DNA from: Propionicimonas paludicola
GTDB taxonomy: Bacteria > Actinomycetota > Actinomycetes > Propionibacteriales > Propionibacteriaceae
Length of the DNA: 64,000 bases
NCBI RefSeq assembly: GCF_002563675.1
Contig: NZ_PDJC01000001.1
Coordinates: 1,178,001 to 1,242,000, forward strand
Reading direction: 5' to 3'
Of this stretch, positions 10,355-19,264 are shown piece after piece (position 1 is the stretch's first letter; each line of letters begins with the position of its first letter). The notes below the pieces were generated by a model. The model worked only from the letters and a program-made list of their open reading frames with translations. It did no database searches and was not told the origin of the DNA. The translations under genes and the position numbers were made by a program.

Positions 10355-10666
10355 ATGGCCCATGATGTGCGTGAGCGCCCGCTGCTGATGCGGGAGTTGC
10401 TCGGCGAGACCCTGCGCGAGGTGCGTACCGGGTCGAAGCTCACTTTGCGCGAGGTGTCCGGGCGGGCCAGGGTCAGCCTCGGCTACCTGTCCGAGATCGA
10501 GCGTGGCCAGAAGGAAGCGTCTTCGGAGCTCCTGAACGCGGTCTGCTCGGCACTGGACGTCCCGCTGGCGGAGGTGCTCCGTTCGGTCTCCGATCGCCTC
10601 GACGAGCACGCGGCCGACAACGTCACTCAGCTGCGGCCGGCCGGCCCGCGCGTTTACGCGGCCTGA
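10355..10666 (+). CDS. clgR: ClgR-type XRE-family transcriptional regulator
   Basis: 103 residues dominated by one Cro/CI-type helix-turn-helix: TLREVSGRARVSLGYLSEIERGQKEAS at about residues 30-56. ClgR activates clp protease and chaperone genes in Actinobacteria and is itself a Clp substrate; the C-terminus here ends in VYAA, an Ala-Ala ending of the sort recognised by ClpXP. Location between cinA and recA is the conserved actinobacterial position. It is probably leaderless. DUF3046 follows 3 bases after the stop. Confidence 0.92.
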   Translation: MAHDVRERPLLMRELLGETLREVRTGSKLTLREVSGRARVSLGYLSEIERGQKEASSELLNAVCSALDVPLAEVLRSVSDRLDEHAADNVTQLRPAGPRVYAA

Positions 10667-10669
10667 GGT

Positions 10670-10864
10670 ATGCGCGAGGGCGAGCTTCGCGGCAAGCTGG
10701 CTCACCATCTGGGAGCCACCTATTCCCTGGCTTGGGCCGACACCGTGGTGATCGGGCAGCTGGAGCACCGAACCGTCTCTCAAGCATTGGCGGCCGGGCT
10801 TCCGTGCCGCCGGATCTGGCTGGCTGCGTGGGCTGCATTGGAGCTTCCTGACAGCGAGCGCTGA
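10670..10864 (+). CDS. DUF3046 family protein
   Basis: 64 residues, an actinobacterial family of unknown function commonly found between clgR and recA. It starts MREGELRGKLAHHLG, has the conserved SLAWADTVVIGQLEHRTVSQAL core and ends with a WLAAW segment. No membrane segment or metal site is seen. The 3-base spacing to clgR suggests co-transcription. Family assignment is from the characteristic length, core and position. Confidence 0.85.
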   Translation: MREGELRGKLAHHLGATYSLAWADTVVIGQLEHRTVSQALAAGLPCRRIWLAAWAALELPDSER

Positions 10865-10882
10865 TCGATTTCGGTGTGTCGC

Positions 10883-10911
10883 ATGATTTCGAACACCTGT
10901 TCGCCTAGGCT
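10883..10911 (+). promoter_or_regulatory. recA promoter with LexA (SOS) box
   Basis: CGAACACCTGTTCG at 10890-10903 matches the actinobacterial/Bacillus SOS box CGAAC-N4-GTTCG with perfect arms. It lies in the 17-base spacer between a -35 ATGATT (10883-10888) and a -10 TAGGCT (10906-10911), so LexA binding would occlude RNA polymerase. The implied leader before recA is about 115 bases. Confidence 0.88.
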
Positions 10912-11032
10912 GTGGATGACACGCAGGCCGGACCGGAGATTTCCACAAGCCCATCTGCGCCTGAAGAAGTGTCAGCGACCGTCCCTACAGTGATGGCGAA
11001 CTGTACGAGAAGATCTTAGGAAGGACGCCGAC

Positions 11033-12082
11033 ATGGCGATTGCGGACCGGGAAAAGGCGCTGGCTGCGGCGTTGGCGCAGATCGAGAAGGCGCACGGCAA
11101 GGGCTCGGTGATGCGCCTGGGCGACGAGACCAGGCTGCCGATCGAGGTGATCCCCACCGGGTCGATCGCTTTGGACGTGGCGCTGGGCATCGGCGGCCTG
11201 CCGCGGGGGCGAGTGGTCGAGATCTACGGCCCGGAGTCCAGCGGTAAGACCACGGTGGCTCTGCACGCGATCGCCAACGCCCAGGCGGGCGGCGGCATCT
11301 GCGCCTTCATCGACGCTGAGCACGCCCTCGACCCGGATTACGCCGGGAAGCTGGGCGTGGACACCGATGCGCTCCTGGTCAGCCAGCCGGACAACGGCGA
11401 GCAGGCCCTGGAGATCGCTGACACGCTGGTCCGGTCCGGGGCGCTGGCCCTGATCGTGATCGACTCGGTGGCCGCGCTGACCCCGCGTGCTGAGATCGAG
11501 GGCGAGATGGGCGACAGCCACGTCGGCCTGCAGGCCCGGCTGATGAGCCAGGCGCTGCGCAAGATGACCGGTGCGCTCTCCGGAGCGAACACCACGGCCA
11601 TCTTCATCAACCAGCTACGCGAGAAGATCGGCGTGATGTTCGGCTCGCCGGAGACCACCACCGGTGGCCGCGCGCTGAAGTTCTACTCCTCGGTGCGGCT
11701 GGACGTGCGCCGGATCGAGACCCTGAAGGACGGCGCCGAGATGGTCGGCAACCGGACCCGGGTCAAGGTCGTCAAGAACAAGGTGGCGCCCCCGTTCAAG
11801 CAGGCCGAGTTCGACATCATCTACGGCCAGGGGATCAGCCGCGAAGGCAGCCTGATCGACCTGGGTGTCGACACCGGGATCATTCGCAAGGCCGGAGCCT
11901 GGTTCACCTACGAGGCCGATCAGCTCGGCCAGGGCAAGGAGAACGCGCGCACCTACCTGAAGAACAACCCGGCGGTGGCCGACGAGATCGAGAAGCGGAT
12001 CCTGGCCCACCTGGGTGTGGGGGCTGCGCCAGCCGGAGTCCCCGAGGGCATCGACCCGGTGACCGGCGAGGTGGAGTTCTGA
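11033..12082 (+). CDS. recA: Recombinase RecA
   Basis: 349 residues, uninterrupted (no intein, unlike some mycobacterial recA). RecA forms the presynaptic filament, drives strand exchange and triggers LexA self-cleavage. Walker A is GPESSGKT (66-73); loop segments such as [18 protein letters not shown] and [15 protein letters not shown] are intact. AGGAAGGA precedes the ATG at 11033. The upstream promoter contains a LexA box. recX begins 4 bases after the stop, the usual operon. Confidence 0.99.
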   Translation: MAIADREKALAAALAQIEKAHGKGSVMRLGDETRLPIEVIPTGSIALDVALGIGGLPRGRVVEIYGPESSGKTTVALHAIANAQAGGGICAFIDAEHALDPDYAGKLGVDTDALLVSQPDNGEQALEIADTLVRSGALALIVIDSVAALTPRAEIEGEMGDSHVGLQARLMSQALRKMTGALSGANTTAIFINQLREKIGVMFGSPETTTGGRALKFYSSVRLDVRRIETLKDGAEMVGNRTRVKVVKNKVAPPFKQAEFDIIYGQGISREGSLIDLGVDTGIIRKAGAWFTYEADQLGQGKENARTYLKNNPAVADEIEKRILAHLGVGAAPAGVPEGIDPVTGEVEF

Positions 12083-12086
12083 TCCG

Positions 12087-12653
12087 ATGAGTGCCAGAAC
12101 GCCGGCCGGACGGGTGCTCAGCGAACAGCCTGAGGACAGCCCTACGGCCGTCGATCAGGCCGCTGATCCACTGGCGGTGGCCCGTGAGATTGCCCTGCGG
12201 CAACTCACGGTGCGAGCCCGCAGCCGGCAGGAGTTGGCCAAGGCACTGGCCCGCAAGGGCGTCCCGGAGGCGACCGCCGAGCAGGTGCTGGACCGGCTGA
12301 CTGAGGTCGGTCTGATCGACGACGCGGCCTTCGCCAGGGACTGGTTGGCCGCCGGTGGCCGACGCCAGCGCAGCCGGCGCGCATTGATGGCCGAGCTGGG
12401 TGAGAAGGGTGTGGATCGGGAGATCATCCAGGACGCAGTGGCCGAGCTCGACTCCGATCAGGACTACGCGGTGGCCCGGGCCTATGCCGAGCGTAAGGCG
12501 GTCAGCTTGGCCCGGCTCGAGCCCCAGGTTCGCTATCGCCGCTTGACTGGTGCGCTGGCCCGCCGCGGCTTCCCGAGTTCGGTGGTGGCCCAAGTGGCGC
12601 GCGAGGTTCTGGCCGACCTGGACGTGCTGGACGGCGGCGAGCTAGAGGTTTAG
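12087..12653 (+). CDS. recX: Regulatory protein RecX
   Basis: 188 residues with the three-helix RecX repeats: ALRQLTVRARSRQELAKALARKG, then TEVGLIDDAAFARDWL and RRYRRLTGAL-type C-terminal helices. RecX binds the RecA filament and limits its activity. It starts 4 bases after recA, so dosage is tied to RecA and to SOS control. A Pro/Ser-rich N-terminal extension of about 30 residues precedes the fold. Confidence 0.94.
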   Translation: MSARTPAGRVLSEQPEDSPTAVDQAADPLAVAREIALRQLTVRARSRQELAKALARKGVPEATAEQVLDRLTEVGLIDDAAFARDWLAAGGRRQRSRRALMAELGEKGVDREIIQDAVAELDSDQDYAVARAYAERKAVSLARLEPQVRYRRLTGALARRGFPSSVVAQVAREVLADLDVLDGGELEV

Positions 12654-12817
12654 CCTGCCTGTGGACGCGCGAGCGCCACTCTTGGCTGCTGACATCGATC
12701 CGGGGACTGATACCCCAAGATTTGACCTACCCAGAAGGCCTGATGCCTTCCTGCGGTGAGGTTCTGCGTGCAAGGTGCGGGCGATTCGCCGTTCCCTGAT
12801 TCGGGAAGGGAGAGGCC
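12654..12817. other. Intergenic region recX-rny
   Basis: 164 bases without a supportable gene. It holds GGGG-N7-CCCC near 12702 and a perfect 6-bp hairpin GAAGGC-CTGAT-GCCTTC (12734-12750), too weak to call a terminator. A TTGACC at 12722-12727 lacks a matching -10. GGGAAGGGAGAG just before 12818 is the rny ribosome site. Confidence 0.5.
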
Positions 12818-14269
12818 GTGGACATCCCACTTCTGCTCACTGTGGTCACCGTGCTGGCGGTCTCGGTGGTGCTGCTGGTGGTCGGACTCGCCCTGGTGAT
12901 GCGACAGGCCGGGGTCGGCCGTGGCGCATCGACCGCGGCAGAGTCGCTGCGTCAGTCGGTGGAGCGCCGAGAGGCGGCCCTCGAACTGCGTGAGCATGAC
13001 CTGACTGCGGCTCAGGCCGAACTGAGCGAGGCGAAGGCCGCATTGGCGCAGGCCGAGTCGGCCCTACACGCCCGTGCCGACCAGGTCGAACACCTGCTGG
13101 CCGCTCGTGAGCAGGCACTGGTCGACGTGGCCGGGCTGACCCAAGCTGAGGCCCGCGCCGAGGTGTTGGCTGCAGCCGAGCGTGAGGCCCGACTCCAGGC
13201 CGCCCAGCAGGCGCGGGAGATCGAGGCGGAAGCCAAGCAGGGCGCGGAGACCAAGGCACGTGCCCTGATCACCACGGCCGTGCAGCGGCTGGCCGCCGAG
13301 CAGACCTCGGAGTCGGTGGTGACTGCCGTGGCCCTGCCCAGTGAGGAGATGAAGGGCCGCCTGATCGGCCGTGAAGGCCGCAACATCCGATCGTTCGAAC
13401 AGATCACCGGGGTGAACCTGCTGATCGACGACAATCCGGAGAGCGTCCTGCTGTCCTGCTTCGACCCGGTCCGCCGGGAGACCGCTCGGCTCACCCTGGT
13501 CGAGCTGATCGAGGACGGCCGGATTCACCCGGCCCGGATCGAGGAGGCCCACGAGCGCAGTCGCGAGCGGCTCAGCCAGGCGAGCCTGCGGGCCGCCGAG
13601 GACGCCGTCCTCGAGATGGGGATCACCGACCTGTCGCCCGAACTGCTGCCAGTGCTCGGCTCGCTGCAGTTCCGCACCTCCTACGGCCAGAACGTGCTGC
13701 GGCACCTGATCGAGTGTGGCCACATCGCCGGCCTGCTGGCCGCCGAGCTCGGCCTGGACGAGGCAACCTGCCGCCGGGCCGCGTTCCTGCACGACATCGG
13801 CAAGGGGCTGAGCCATCAGGAGCCGGGCTCCCATGCGCTGGCCGGGGCGGCGCTGGCCCGTCGGGCCGGGGAGCACCCCGACATCGTCCACGCCATCGAG
13901 GCGCACCACAACGAGGTCGAGCCACGCACCGTCGAGGCGATCCTCACCCAGGCCGCCGACGCCATCAGCGGCAGCCGCCCGGGCGCCCGCCGGGAGAGCG
14001 TCGAGCTCTACGTGAAGCGGCTGGCCAAGCTGGAGGAGCTGGCCGGCGCGCATCGCGGCGTCCAGAAGGTCTTCGCCATGCAGGCCGGCCGGGAGATCCG
14101 GGTGATGGTCGCCCCCGAGCAGGTCAGCGACGCCGAAGCCGCGGCCATCGCCAAGGACATCGCCAAGCAGGTCGAGCTGCAACTCACCTACCCGGGCAAC
14201 ATCCGGGTGACCGTGGTGCGGGAGTCGCGGGCCACGGCGCTGGCCCGACGTCCGGTCAACGCCGGGTAA
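12818..14269 (+). CDS. rny: Ribonuclease Y
   Basis: 483 residues. An N-terminal membrane anchor (about 4-28) is followed by a long Ala/Glu/Gln coiled coil (45-160), a KH domain with [15 protein letters not shown] (from G180) and an HD domain whose metal pair is H325-D326 in FLHDIGKG. RNase Y is the membrane-anchored endonuclease that starts mRNA decay in many Gram-positives; it is patchy in Actinobacteria. The start is GTG at 12818 after GGGAAGGGAGAGGCC. It is shorter than the Bacillus enzyme (about 520), mainly in the coiled coil. miaB follows by 11 bases. Confidence 0.95.
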   Translation: MDIPLLLTVVTVLAVSVVLLVVGLALVMRQAGVGRGASTAAESLRQSVERREAALELREHDLTAAQAELSEAKAALAQAESALHARADQVEHLLAAREQALVDVAGLTQAEARAEVLAAAEREARLQAAQQAREIEAEAKQGAETKARALITTAVQRLAAEQTSESVVTAVALPSEEMKGRLIGREGRNIRSFEQITGVNLLIDDNPESVLLSCFDPVRRETARLTLVELIEDGRIHPARIEEAHERSRERLSQASLRAAEDAVLEMGITDLSPELLPVLGSLQFRTSYGQNVLRHLIECGHIAGLLAAELGLDEATCRRAAFLHDIGKGLSHQEPGSHALAGAALARRAGEHPDIVHAIEAHHNEVEPRTVEAILTQAADAISGSRPGARRESVELYVKRLAKLEELAGAHRGVQKVFAMQAGREIRVMVAPEQVSDAEAAAIAKDIAKQVELQLTYPGNIRVTVVRESRATALARRPVNAG

Positions 14270-14280
14270 AGTCTGCGCCC
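14267..14280 (+). promoter_or_regulatory. -10-like element just before miaB
   Basis: TAAAGT (14267-14272) overlaps the rny stop codon and lies eight bases before the miaB ATG. A start site here would give a leader of one or two bases, so miaB may be expressed partly as a near-leaderless mRNA. Confidence 0.38.
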
Positions 14281-15696
14281 ATGCGTACCTACGAGGTGGT
14301 CACCTATGGCTGCCAAATGAACGTCCACGACTCCGAGCGGATCCAGGGCGTCCTGGAGGAAGCCGGCTATGTGGCCGCAGAGCCGGGCAGCCAGGCCGAC
14401 GTGGTGGTGTTCAACACCTGCGCGGTCCGGGAGAACGCCGACAACCGGCTCTACGGCAACCTCGGTCACCTGGCGCCGGTGAAGGGTGCCCATCCGGGGA
14501 TGCAGATCGCCGTCGGCGGCTGTATGGCCCAGAAGGACCGGCAGATCGTGGTCGACAAGGCGCCGTGGGTGGACGTCGTCTTCGGCACCCACAACCTCGG
14601 CTCGCTGCCGGTGCTGCTGGAGCGGGCCCGGGTGCAGCAGGAGGCCCAGGTGGAGATCCTGGAGTCGCTGGAGCGGTTCCCGTCCACCCTGCCGACCCGC
14701 CGTGACTCCGCCTACGCAGCCTGGGTGTCGATCAGTGTGGGCTGCAACAACACCTGCACCTTCTGCATCGTCCCGGCGCTGCGCGGCAAGGAGACCGACC
14801 GGCGTCCCGGCGACATCCTGGCCGAGATCCAGACGCTGGTCGCCGAGGGGGTCCAGGAGATCACCCTGCTCGGCCAGAACGTGAACAGCTACGGCGTCGA
14901 GTTCGGCGACCGGGGCGCGTTCGCCAAGCTGCTACGCGCCTGTGGCGAGGTGGACGGCCTGGAGCGGGTCCGGTTCACCTCCCCGCATCCGGCCGCCTTC
15001 ACCGACGACGTGATCGCGGCAATGGCCGAGACCCCGAATGTGATGCCATCGCTGCACATGCCGCTGCAGTCCGGCTCGGACCGGGTGCTGAAGGCCATGC
15101 GCCGCTCCTACCGCAGCGAGAAGTTCCTGGGCATCCTGGATCGAGTGCGCGCGGCCATGCCCGCCGCGGCCATCACCACCGACATCATCGTCGGCTTCCC
15201 GGGCGAGACAGAGGAGGACTTCCAGGCGACCCTGGACGTGGTCCGCGCCTCCCGCTTCGCCGCGGCGTTCACCTTCCAGTACTCGATCCGCCCCGGCACG
15301 CCTGCGGCGACCATGCCCGATCAGGTGCCGCGCGAGGTGGTCCAGGAGCGCTACGAGCGGCTGGTCGAGCTGGTCGGCGAGATCAGCTGGGCGGAGAACC
15401 GTGCGCTGGTCGGCCAGACGGTCGAGGTCATGTTCGCCGAGGGTGAGGGACGCAAGGACGAAGCCACGGCCCGGATGTCGGGCCGGGCCAAGGACAACCG
15501 GCTGGTCCACGTCCGAGTGCCGGAGGAGCCGGAGCTGCGTCCGCGTCCGGGCGACTTCGCCGAGGTGGAGATCACCTACGCTGCGCCGCACCACCTGAAC
15601 GCGGACGCCGGGTTGCTCAGCCTGCGCCGGGCCGCCTCGGGTGCTGCACCGGCTGCGTCGCGCGGCCGGCAGCTGAGCATTCAGCCCAAGAACTAA
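14281..15696 (+). CDS. miaB: tRNA-2-methylthio-N6-dimethylallyladenosine synthase MiaB
   Basis: 471 residues. MiaB methylthiolates i6A37 of tRNAs reading UNN codons. N-terminal cluster ligands are C11, C47 and C81; the radical SAM cluster is C155-X3-C159-X2-C162 (CNNTCTFC); a C-terminal TRAM domain follows. The start at [14 protein letters not shown] is chosen because this is the family N-terminus; the open frame upstream is within rny. miaA, which makes its substrate, lies 350 bases downstream with only a small minus-strand gene between. Confidence 0.97.
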   Translation: MRTYEVVTYGCQMNVHDSERIQGVLEEAGYVAAEPGSQADVVVFNTCAVRENADNRLYGNLGHLAPVKGAHPGMQIAVGGCMAQKDRQIVVDKAPWVDVVFGTHNLGSLPVLLERARVQQEAQVEILESLERFPSTLPTRRDSAYAAWVSISVGCNNTCTFCIVPALRGKETDRRPGDILAEIQTLVAEGVQEITLLGQNVNSYGVEFGDRGAFAKLLRACGEVDGLERVRFTSPHPAAFTDDVIAAMAETPNVMPSLHMPLQSGSDRVLKAMRRSYRSEKFLGILDRVRAAMPAAAITTDIIVGFPGETEEDFQATLDVVRASRFAAAFTFQYSIRPGTPAATMPDQVPREVVQERYERLVELVGEISWAENRALVGQTVEVMFAEGEGRKDEATARMSGRAKDNRLVHVRVPEEPELRPRPGDFAEVEITYAAPHHLNADAGLLSLRRAASGAAPAASRGRQLSIQPKN

Positions 15697-15699
15697 GCC

Positions 15700-15727
15700 G
15701 GGGAGCCGGCCACTGGGCCGACCCCCC
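15700..15727. terminator. Hairpin after miaB
   Basis: GGGGAGCCGGCC (15700-15711), loop ACTG, GGCCGACCCCCC (15716-15727) pairs 10 of 12 positions. It lies 4 bases after the miaB stop, between convergent genes. No clear T-run follows. A smaller GCGGGC-ATGCC-GCCCGC hairpin is at 15742-15758. Confidence 0.5.
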
Positions 15728-15777
15728 GGGATCGTCGTACTGCGGGCATGCCGCCCGCTCAGATCAGGTGGACGCGA

Positions 15778-15948
15778 CTACTTGTCGCCACCCAGTTGGT
15801 CAGCGATGAACTGCTGGGCCTGATCCACCTGGGCCGTGAACTTCCCGTCGGTCTTCTCATCAATGAAGTCACCCAACTGCTCGACGCCTTCCTTGATCTC
15901 GTCCGCATGGTCAGCAACGGCTCCCTTGATCTGTTCGACGAAGTCCAT
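15778..15948 (-). CDS. Small antitoxin-like protein (MT0933/Rv0909 family)
   Basis: 56 residues, highly charged and helical: MDFVEQIKGAVADHADEI, then GDFIDEKTDGKFT and QVDQAQQFIADQLGGDK. This matches the short actinobacterial family annotated as antitoxin after mycobacterial Rv0909 (Pfam MT0933_antitoxin), often between miaB and miaA. AAAGGAGG lies 4 bases before the ATG, a near-perfect ribosome site. No toxin partner is adjacent on either side, so a toxin-antitoxin role is not supported here; a general stress (CsbD-like) role is equally possible. Confidence 0.87.
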   Translation of the reverse strand: MDFVEQIKGAVADHADEIKEGVEQLGDFIDEKTDGKFTAQVDQAQQFIADQLGGDK

Positions 15949-16048
15949 GCGACCTCCTTTCTGTTCACGGCACCGGGACGATCCCGAGCAGCACCATTGT
16001 GCGCGCGGATGGGCTCGCGCGTCCGGCAAGTGCGAAAGAATAGGCAGA

Positions 16049-17002
16049 ATGTCTGCTGTGAGCATTCCGGTGGTGGTGATCAACGGGCCCACCGCCAGCG
16101 GCAAGACCGGCCTGGCGGTCACGGTGGCCCAGGCGCTGCGGGCGCAGGGCCGTCCGGCCGAGGTGGTGAACACCGACTCGATGCTGGTCTACCGCGGCAT
16201 GGATATCGGAACCGCCAAGCCGAGCCTGGCCGAGCGGGCCGGAGTGCCGCACCATCTGATCGACATTCTCGAGATCACCGAAGAGGCCAGTGTCGCCCGG
16301 CTGCAGGAGCTGGCCCGGGCGGCGATCGCCGACTGCCGCGGACGTGGCGTGGTGCCGATCCTGGTCGGCGGGTCGGCCCTGTACGTCCATGCCATCGTGG
16401 ACGAGTTCAGCTTCCCGGCCACCGATCCGGTGGTCCGGTCCCGACTGGAGGCCGAGCTGGAGCAGTTGGGCAACGCCGAACTTCATGCGCGGCTGGCGGC
16501 CCGGGCACCCGAGGTGGCCGCCGGGATCCTGCCCGGCAACGGGCGCCGGATCGTCCGCGCCCTGGAGGTGCTGGAGCTGACCGGCAGCTTCAGCTCGCAG
16601 CTGCCGCAGTGGCGCTACGCGCTCGAGCCGGTCCTGCAGTACGCCCTGGACGTGCCTCGCGACGAGCTGGACGCCCGGATCGGCGAGCGGGTGGAGGCCA
16701 TGTGGGCGGCGGGCCTGGTGGCCGAGGTCGCTGAACTGGAGCGTCGCGGGCTGCGCGAAGGCCGGACCGCATGCCGGGCCATCGGCTACCGGCAGGTGCT
16801 GGCCTTCCTGGCCGGTGAGTGTGGTGAGGCCGAGGCCAAGCAGGCGATCGTCCAGGTCACCCGCCGGTTCGCCCGCAAGCAGCTGGGCTGGCTGCGCCGC
16901 GACCCGCGGATCGTCTGGCTGAGCCCGGGACGGGCGGCGGGCGAGGCGATTGTGTCCGAGGTCCAAGGTAGGCTTCAGAACGGTCGACAGGAGAATCAGT
17001 GA
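16049..17002 (+). CDS. miaA: tRNA dimethylallyltransferase
   Basis: 317 residues from the ATG at 16049; the open frame further upstream overlaps the minus-strand antitoxin-like gene and lacks family homology. The P-loop is GPTASGKT (13-20). NTDSMLVYRGMDIGTAKP binds the dimethylallyl donor and tRNA, and later HHLIDI and VGGSALYVHAI segments are typical. MiaA isopentenylates A37 before MiaB acts. The ribosome site is weak (AGGCAG). The stop overlaps the dapF start as GTGA. Confidence 0.96.
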   Translation: MSAVSIPVVVINGPTASGKTGLAVTVAQALRAQGRPAEVVNTDSMLVYRGMDIGTAKPSLAERAGVPHHLIDILEITEEASVARLQELARAAIADCRGRGVVPILVGGSALYVHAIVDEFSFPATDPVVRSRLEAELEQLGNAELHARLAARAPEVAAGILPGNGRRIVRALEVLELTGSFSSQLPQWRYALEPVLQYALDVPRDELDARIGERVEAMWAAGLVAEVAELERRGLREGRTACRAIGYRQVLAFLAGECGEAEAKQAIVQVTRRFARKQLGWLRRDPRIVWLSPGRAAGEAIVSEVQGRLQNGRQENQ

Positions 17003-17820
17003 GCAGCATCAGCTTCGCGAAGGGTCATGGCACCCGGAACGACTTCGTGCTGCTCCTGGATCCCTCCGGCGAGCTCGAGTTGAGCGCCGCACACGTCCGC
17101 TTCCTCTGCGACCGCAGGGCCGGAGTGGGCGCGGACGGCATCCTGCGCGCGGTGCGGGCCGAGGCGGTCCCCGAGTGGGACGGGCCCGGTGACCAGTGGT
17201 TCATGGACTACCGCAACGCCGACGGGTCGATCGCCGAGATGTGCGGCAACGGCCTGCGGGTCTTCCTGCGCTACCTGGCTGAGCAGGGGCTGGTCGACAG
17301 CGCCGAGCGCGTTCCGGTGGCCACCCGGGCCGGGGCTCGGACCGGATGGTTCCTGCCCGACGGCCGGGTCGCGGTGACCATGGGCCGGGTGCAGCTCGGT
17401 GAGCAGGTCGAGGTTCGGCTCGGCGAGCATTCCTGGCCGGCTCGTGCGGTCTCGGTGGGCAACCCGCATGCGGTGAGTGCCCTGAGGTCTGACGAGAGCC
17501 TGTCCGAGCTCGACCTGCAGAGCGCTCCGATCGCTGCGCCGGCCGAGGTGTTCCCGGCCGGTGCCAACTTCGAGTTCGTGGTGTCGTCCGGCCCCGGTGA
17601 GATTTCGATGCGCGTTCACGAGCGGGGCGTCGGCGAGACGGCATCCTGCGGTACCGGGGTAGTTGCGGCCGCGGCCGCAGCCGGCGGCTCCGAGCATTGC
17701 CGGGTCCGGGTGCGTGGCGGCGAGCTGGAGGTCGACCTCAGCGGGGACGAGGCGGTGCTGATCGGGCCGGCCGTGATCGTGGCTCACGGCGTCGTCGACT
17801 GGCCGGACGAGCTGGGCTGA
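16999..17820 (+). CDS. dapF: Diaminopimelate epimerase
   Basis: 273 residues. DapF interconverts LL- and meso-diaminopimelate for lysine and peptidoglycan. Both catalytic cysteines are present: C82 in EMCGNG and C217 in ASCGTGV. The start GTG overlaps the miaA stop and is preceded by ACAGGAGAATCA. miaA-dapF-hflX is a conserved actinobacterial order. The N-terminal KGHGTRNDFVLL is the family signature. Confidence 0.97.
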   Translation: MSSISFAKGHGTRNDFVLLLDPSGELELSAAHVRFLCDRRAGVGADGILRAVRAEAVPEWDGPGDQWFMDYRNADGSIAEMCGNGLRVFLRYLAEQGLVDSAERVPVATRAGARTGWFLPDGRVAVTMGRVQLGEQVEVRLGEHSWPARAVSVGNPHAVSALRSDESLSELDLQSAPIAAPAEVFPAGANFEFVVSSGPGEISMRVHERGVGETASCGTGVVAAAAAAGGSEHCRVRVRGGELEVDLSGDEAVLIGPAVIVAHGVVDWPDELG

Positions 17821-17840
17821 GCTGCGCAGCTTCGCGCAGC
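17821..17840. terminator. Short hairpin between dapF and hflX
   Basis: GCTGCGC-AGCTTC-GCGCAGC begins immediately after the dapF stop and ends five bases before the hflX ATG. A 7-bp GC stem without a T-run could be a partial terminator or RNA structure masking the hflX start. No clear promoter separates the genes. Confidence 0.4.
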
Positions 17841-17845
17841 AGACT

Positions 17846-19264
17846 ATGGAGAAGATGATCGAAAACGACGAGTGGGACGACGACCTGCCCAGTCCGGACG
17901 GCGAGCAGCTGGATCTGGCAGCTCGACACTCGCTGCGGCGGGTGGCTGGCATGTCCACTCAGCTGGCCGACATCAGCGAGGTCGAGTACCGCGAACTCCA
18001 GCTGGAGCGCGTCGTCCTGGTCAGCGTATGGACCGGCGGCAGCCAGGCTGACGCCGACAATGCCATGGCCGAACTGAAGCTACTGGCCGAGACGGCCGGT
18101 TCCGAGGTGCTCGAAGGGCTGGTCCAGCGGCGGGGGACCCCCGACCCGGCGACCTTCATCGGCCGAGGCAAGGTGGACGAGCTGCGTGAGGTGGTGATCG
18201 CCACCGGCGCCGACACGGTGATCTGTGACGGCGAGCTCGAGCCGGCCCAGTTGCGCAACCTGGAGGATCGGGTCGGGGTCAAGGTGATCGACCGCACTGC
18301 GCTGATCCTGGACATCTTCGCCTCCCACGCCAAGAGCGCCGAAGGTAAGGCACAGGTCGAACTGGCTCAGCTGCAGTATCTGCGCCAGCGGCTGCGCGGC
18401 TGGGGCGGCAACCTGTCCCGTCAGGTCGGCGGACGTGCTGCTGCCGGAGCCGGCATCGGCGGTCGTGGCCCTGGTGAGACCAAGATCGAGACCGACCGGC
18501 GGCGGATCAAGACGCGGATCGCCATCCTGAAGCGGCGGCTGCGTGACCTGGACGAGGTGCGGGCCACCAAGCGAGCCCAGCGCACCCGCAACCAGGTGCC
18601 CAGCGTGGCCATCGTCGGCTACACCAATGCCGGCAAGAGCTCCCTGCTGAACCGGCTCACCAATGCCGGAGTGCTGGTCGAGGACGCCCTGTTCGCCACC
18701 CTGGATCCGACAACGCGGCGCTGGCAGACCTCGGACGGCCGGGTATTCACCCTCACCGATACGGTCGGCTTCATCCGGCACCTTCCGCACGACCTGGTGG
18801 AGGCCTTCCGCTCGACCCTGGAGGAGTCGGTGTCCGCCGATCTGCTGCTGCACGTGGTCGACGGCTCCGATCCGGATCCGTTCGGCCAGGTGGCGGCGGT
18901 GCGGACGGTACTGGGCGAGATCGGTGCGTCCGGGGTGGCCGAACAGCTGGTGATCAACAAGATCGATGCCGCCACTGACGATGTGCTGCTGGCTCTGCGC
19001 GGCCGGTTCCCGGACGCTCTGCTGGTCTCGGCGCGCACCGGTGAAGGCGTGTCGGAGTTGCTGGCTCGGATCGAAGAGCGGTTGCCTCGCCCGTCGGTCG
19101 AGGTAAGGGCGCTGGTGCCCTATGCCCGCGGCGATCTGATCGACCGGATCCACAATGCCGGGGAGTTCCTATCGGCCGAGCACACGGCGAGCGGCACCCT
19201 GGTGGTGGCGCGGGTGAATGCCGATCTGGCCGGTGAGCTGGCTCGGTTCGCCACCGATGACTGA
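17846..19264 (+). CDS. hflX: GTPase HflX
   Basis: 472 residues. HflX is a ribosome-associated GTPase that rescues stalled or heat-damaged ribosomes. The N-terminal HflX domain contains GRGKVDEL, the glycine-rich LSRQVGGRAAAGAGIGGRGPGETKIE linker region is clear, and the G domain has GYTNAGKSSL (G1), DTVGFI (G3) and NKID (G4). Start ATG at 17846 keeps the acidic N-terminal extension shared with actinobacterial HflX; a second ATG is three codons in. It overlaps dinG by 8 bases. Confidence 0.95.
   Translation: MEKMIENDEWDDDLPSPDGEQLDLAARHSLRRVAGMSTQLADISEVEYRELQLERVVLVSVWTGGSQADADNAMAELKLLAETAGSEVLEGLVQRRGTPDPATFIGRGKVDELREVVIATGADTVICDGELEPAQLRNLEDRVGVKVIDRTALILDIFASHAKSAEGKAQVELAQLQYLRQRLRGWGGNLSRQVGGRAAAGAGIGGRGPGETKIETDRRRIKTRIAILKRRLRDLDEVRATKRAQRTRNQVPSVAIVGYTNAGKSSLLNRLTNAGVLVEDALFATLDPTTRRWQTSDGRVFTLTDTVGFIRHLPHDLVEAFRSTLEESVSADLLLHVVDGSDPDPFGQVAAVRTVLGEIGASGVAEQLVINKIDAATDDVLLALRGRFPDALLVSARTGEGVSELLARIEERLPRPSVEVRALVPYARGDLIDRIHNAGEFLSAEHTASGTLVVARVNADLAGELARFATDD

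Noticed and set aside
12734-12750. GAAGGC-CTGAT-GCCTTC hairpin as the recX terminator
   Set aside because: Six base pairs, 80 bases after recX and no T-run; listed only as part of the intergenic description.
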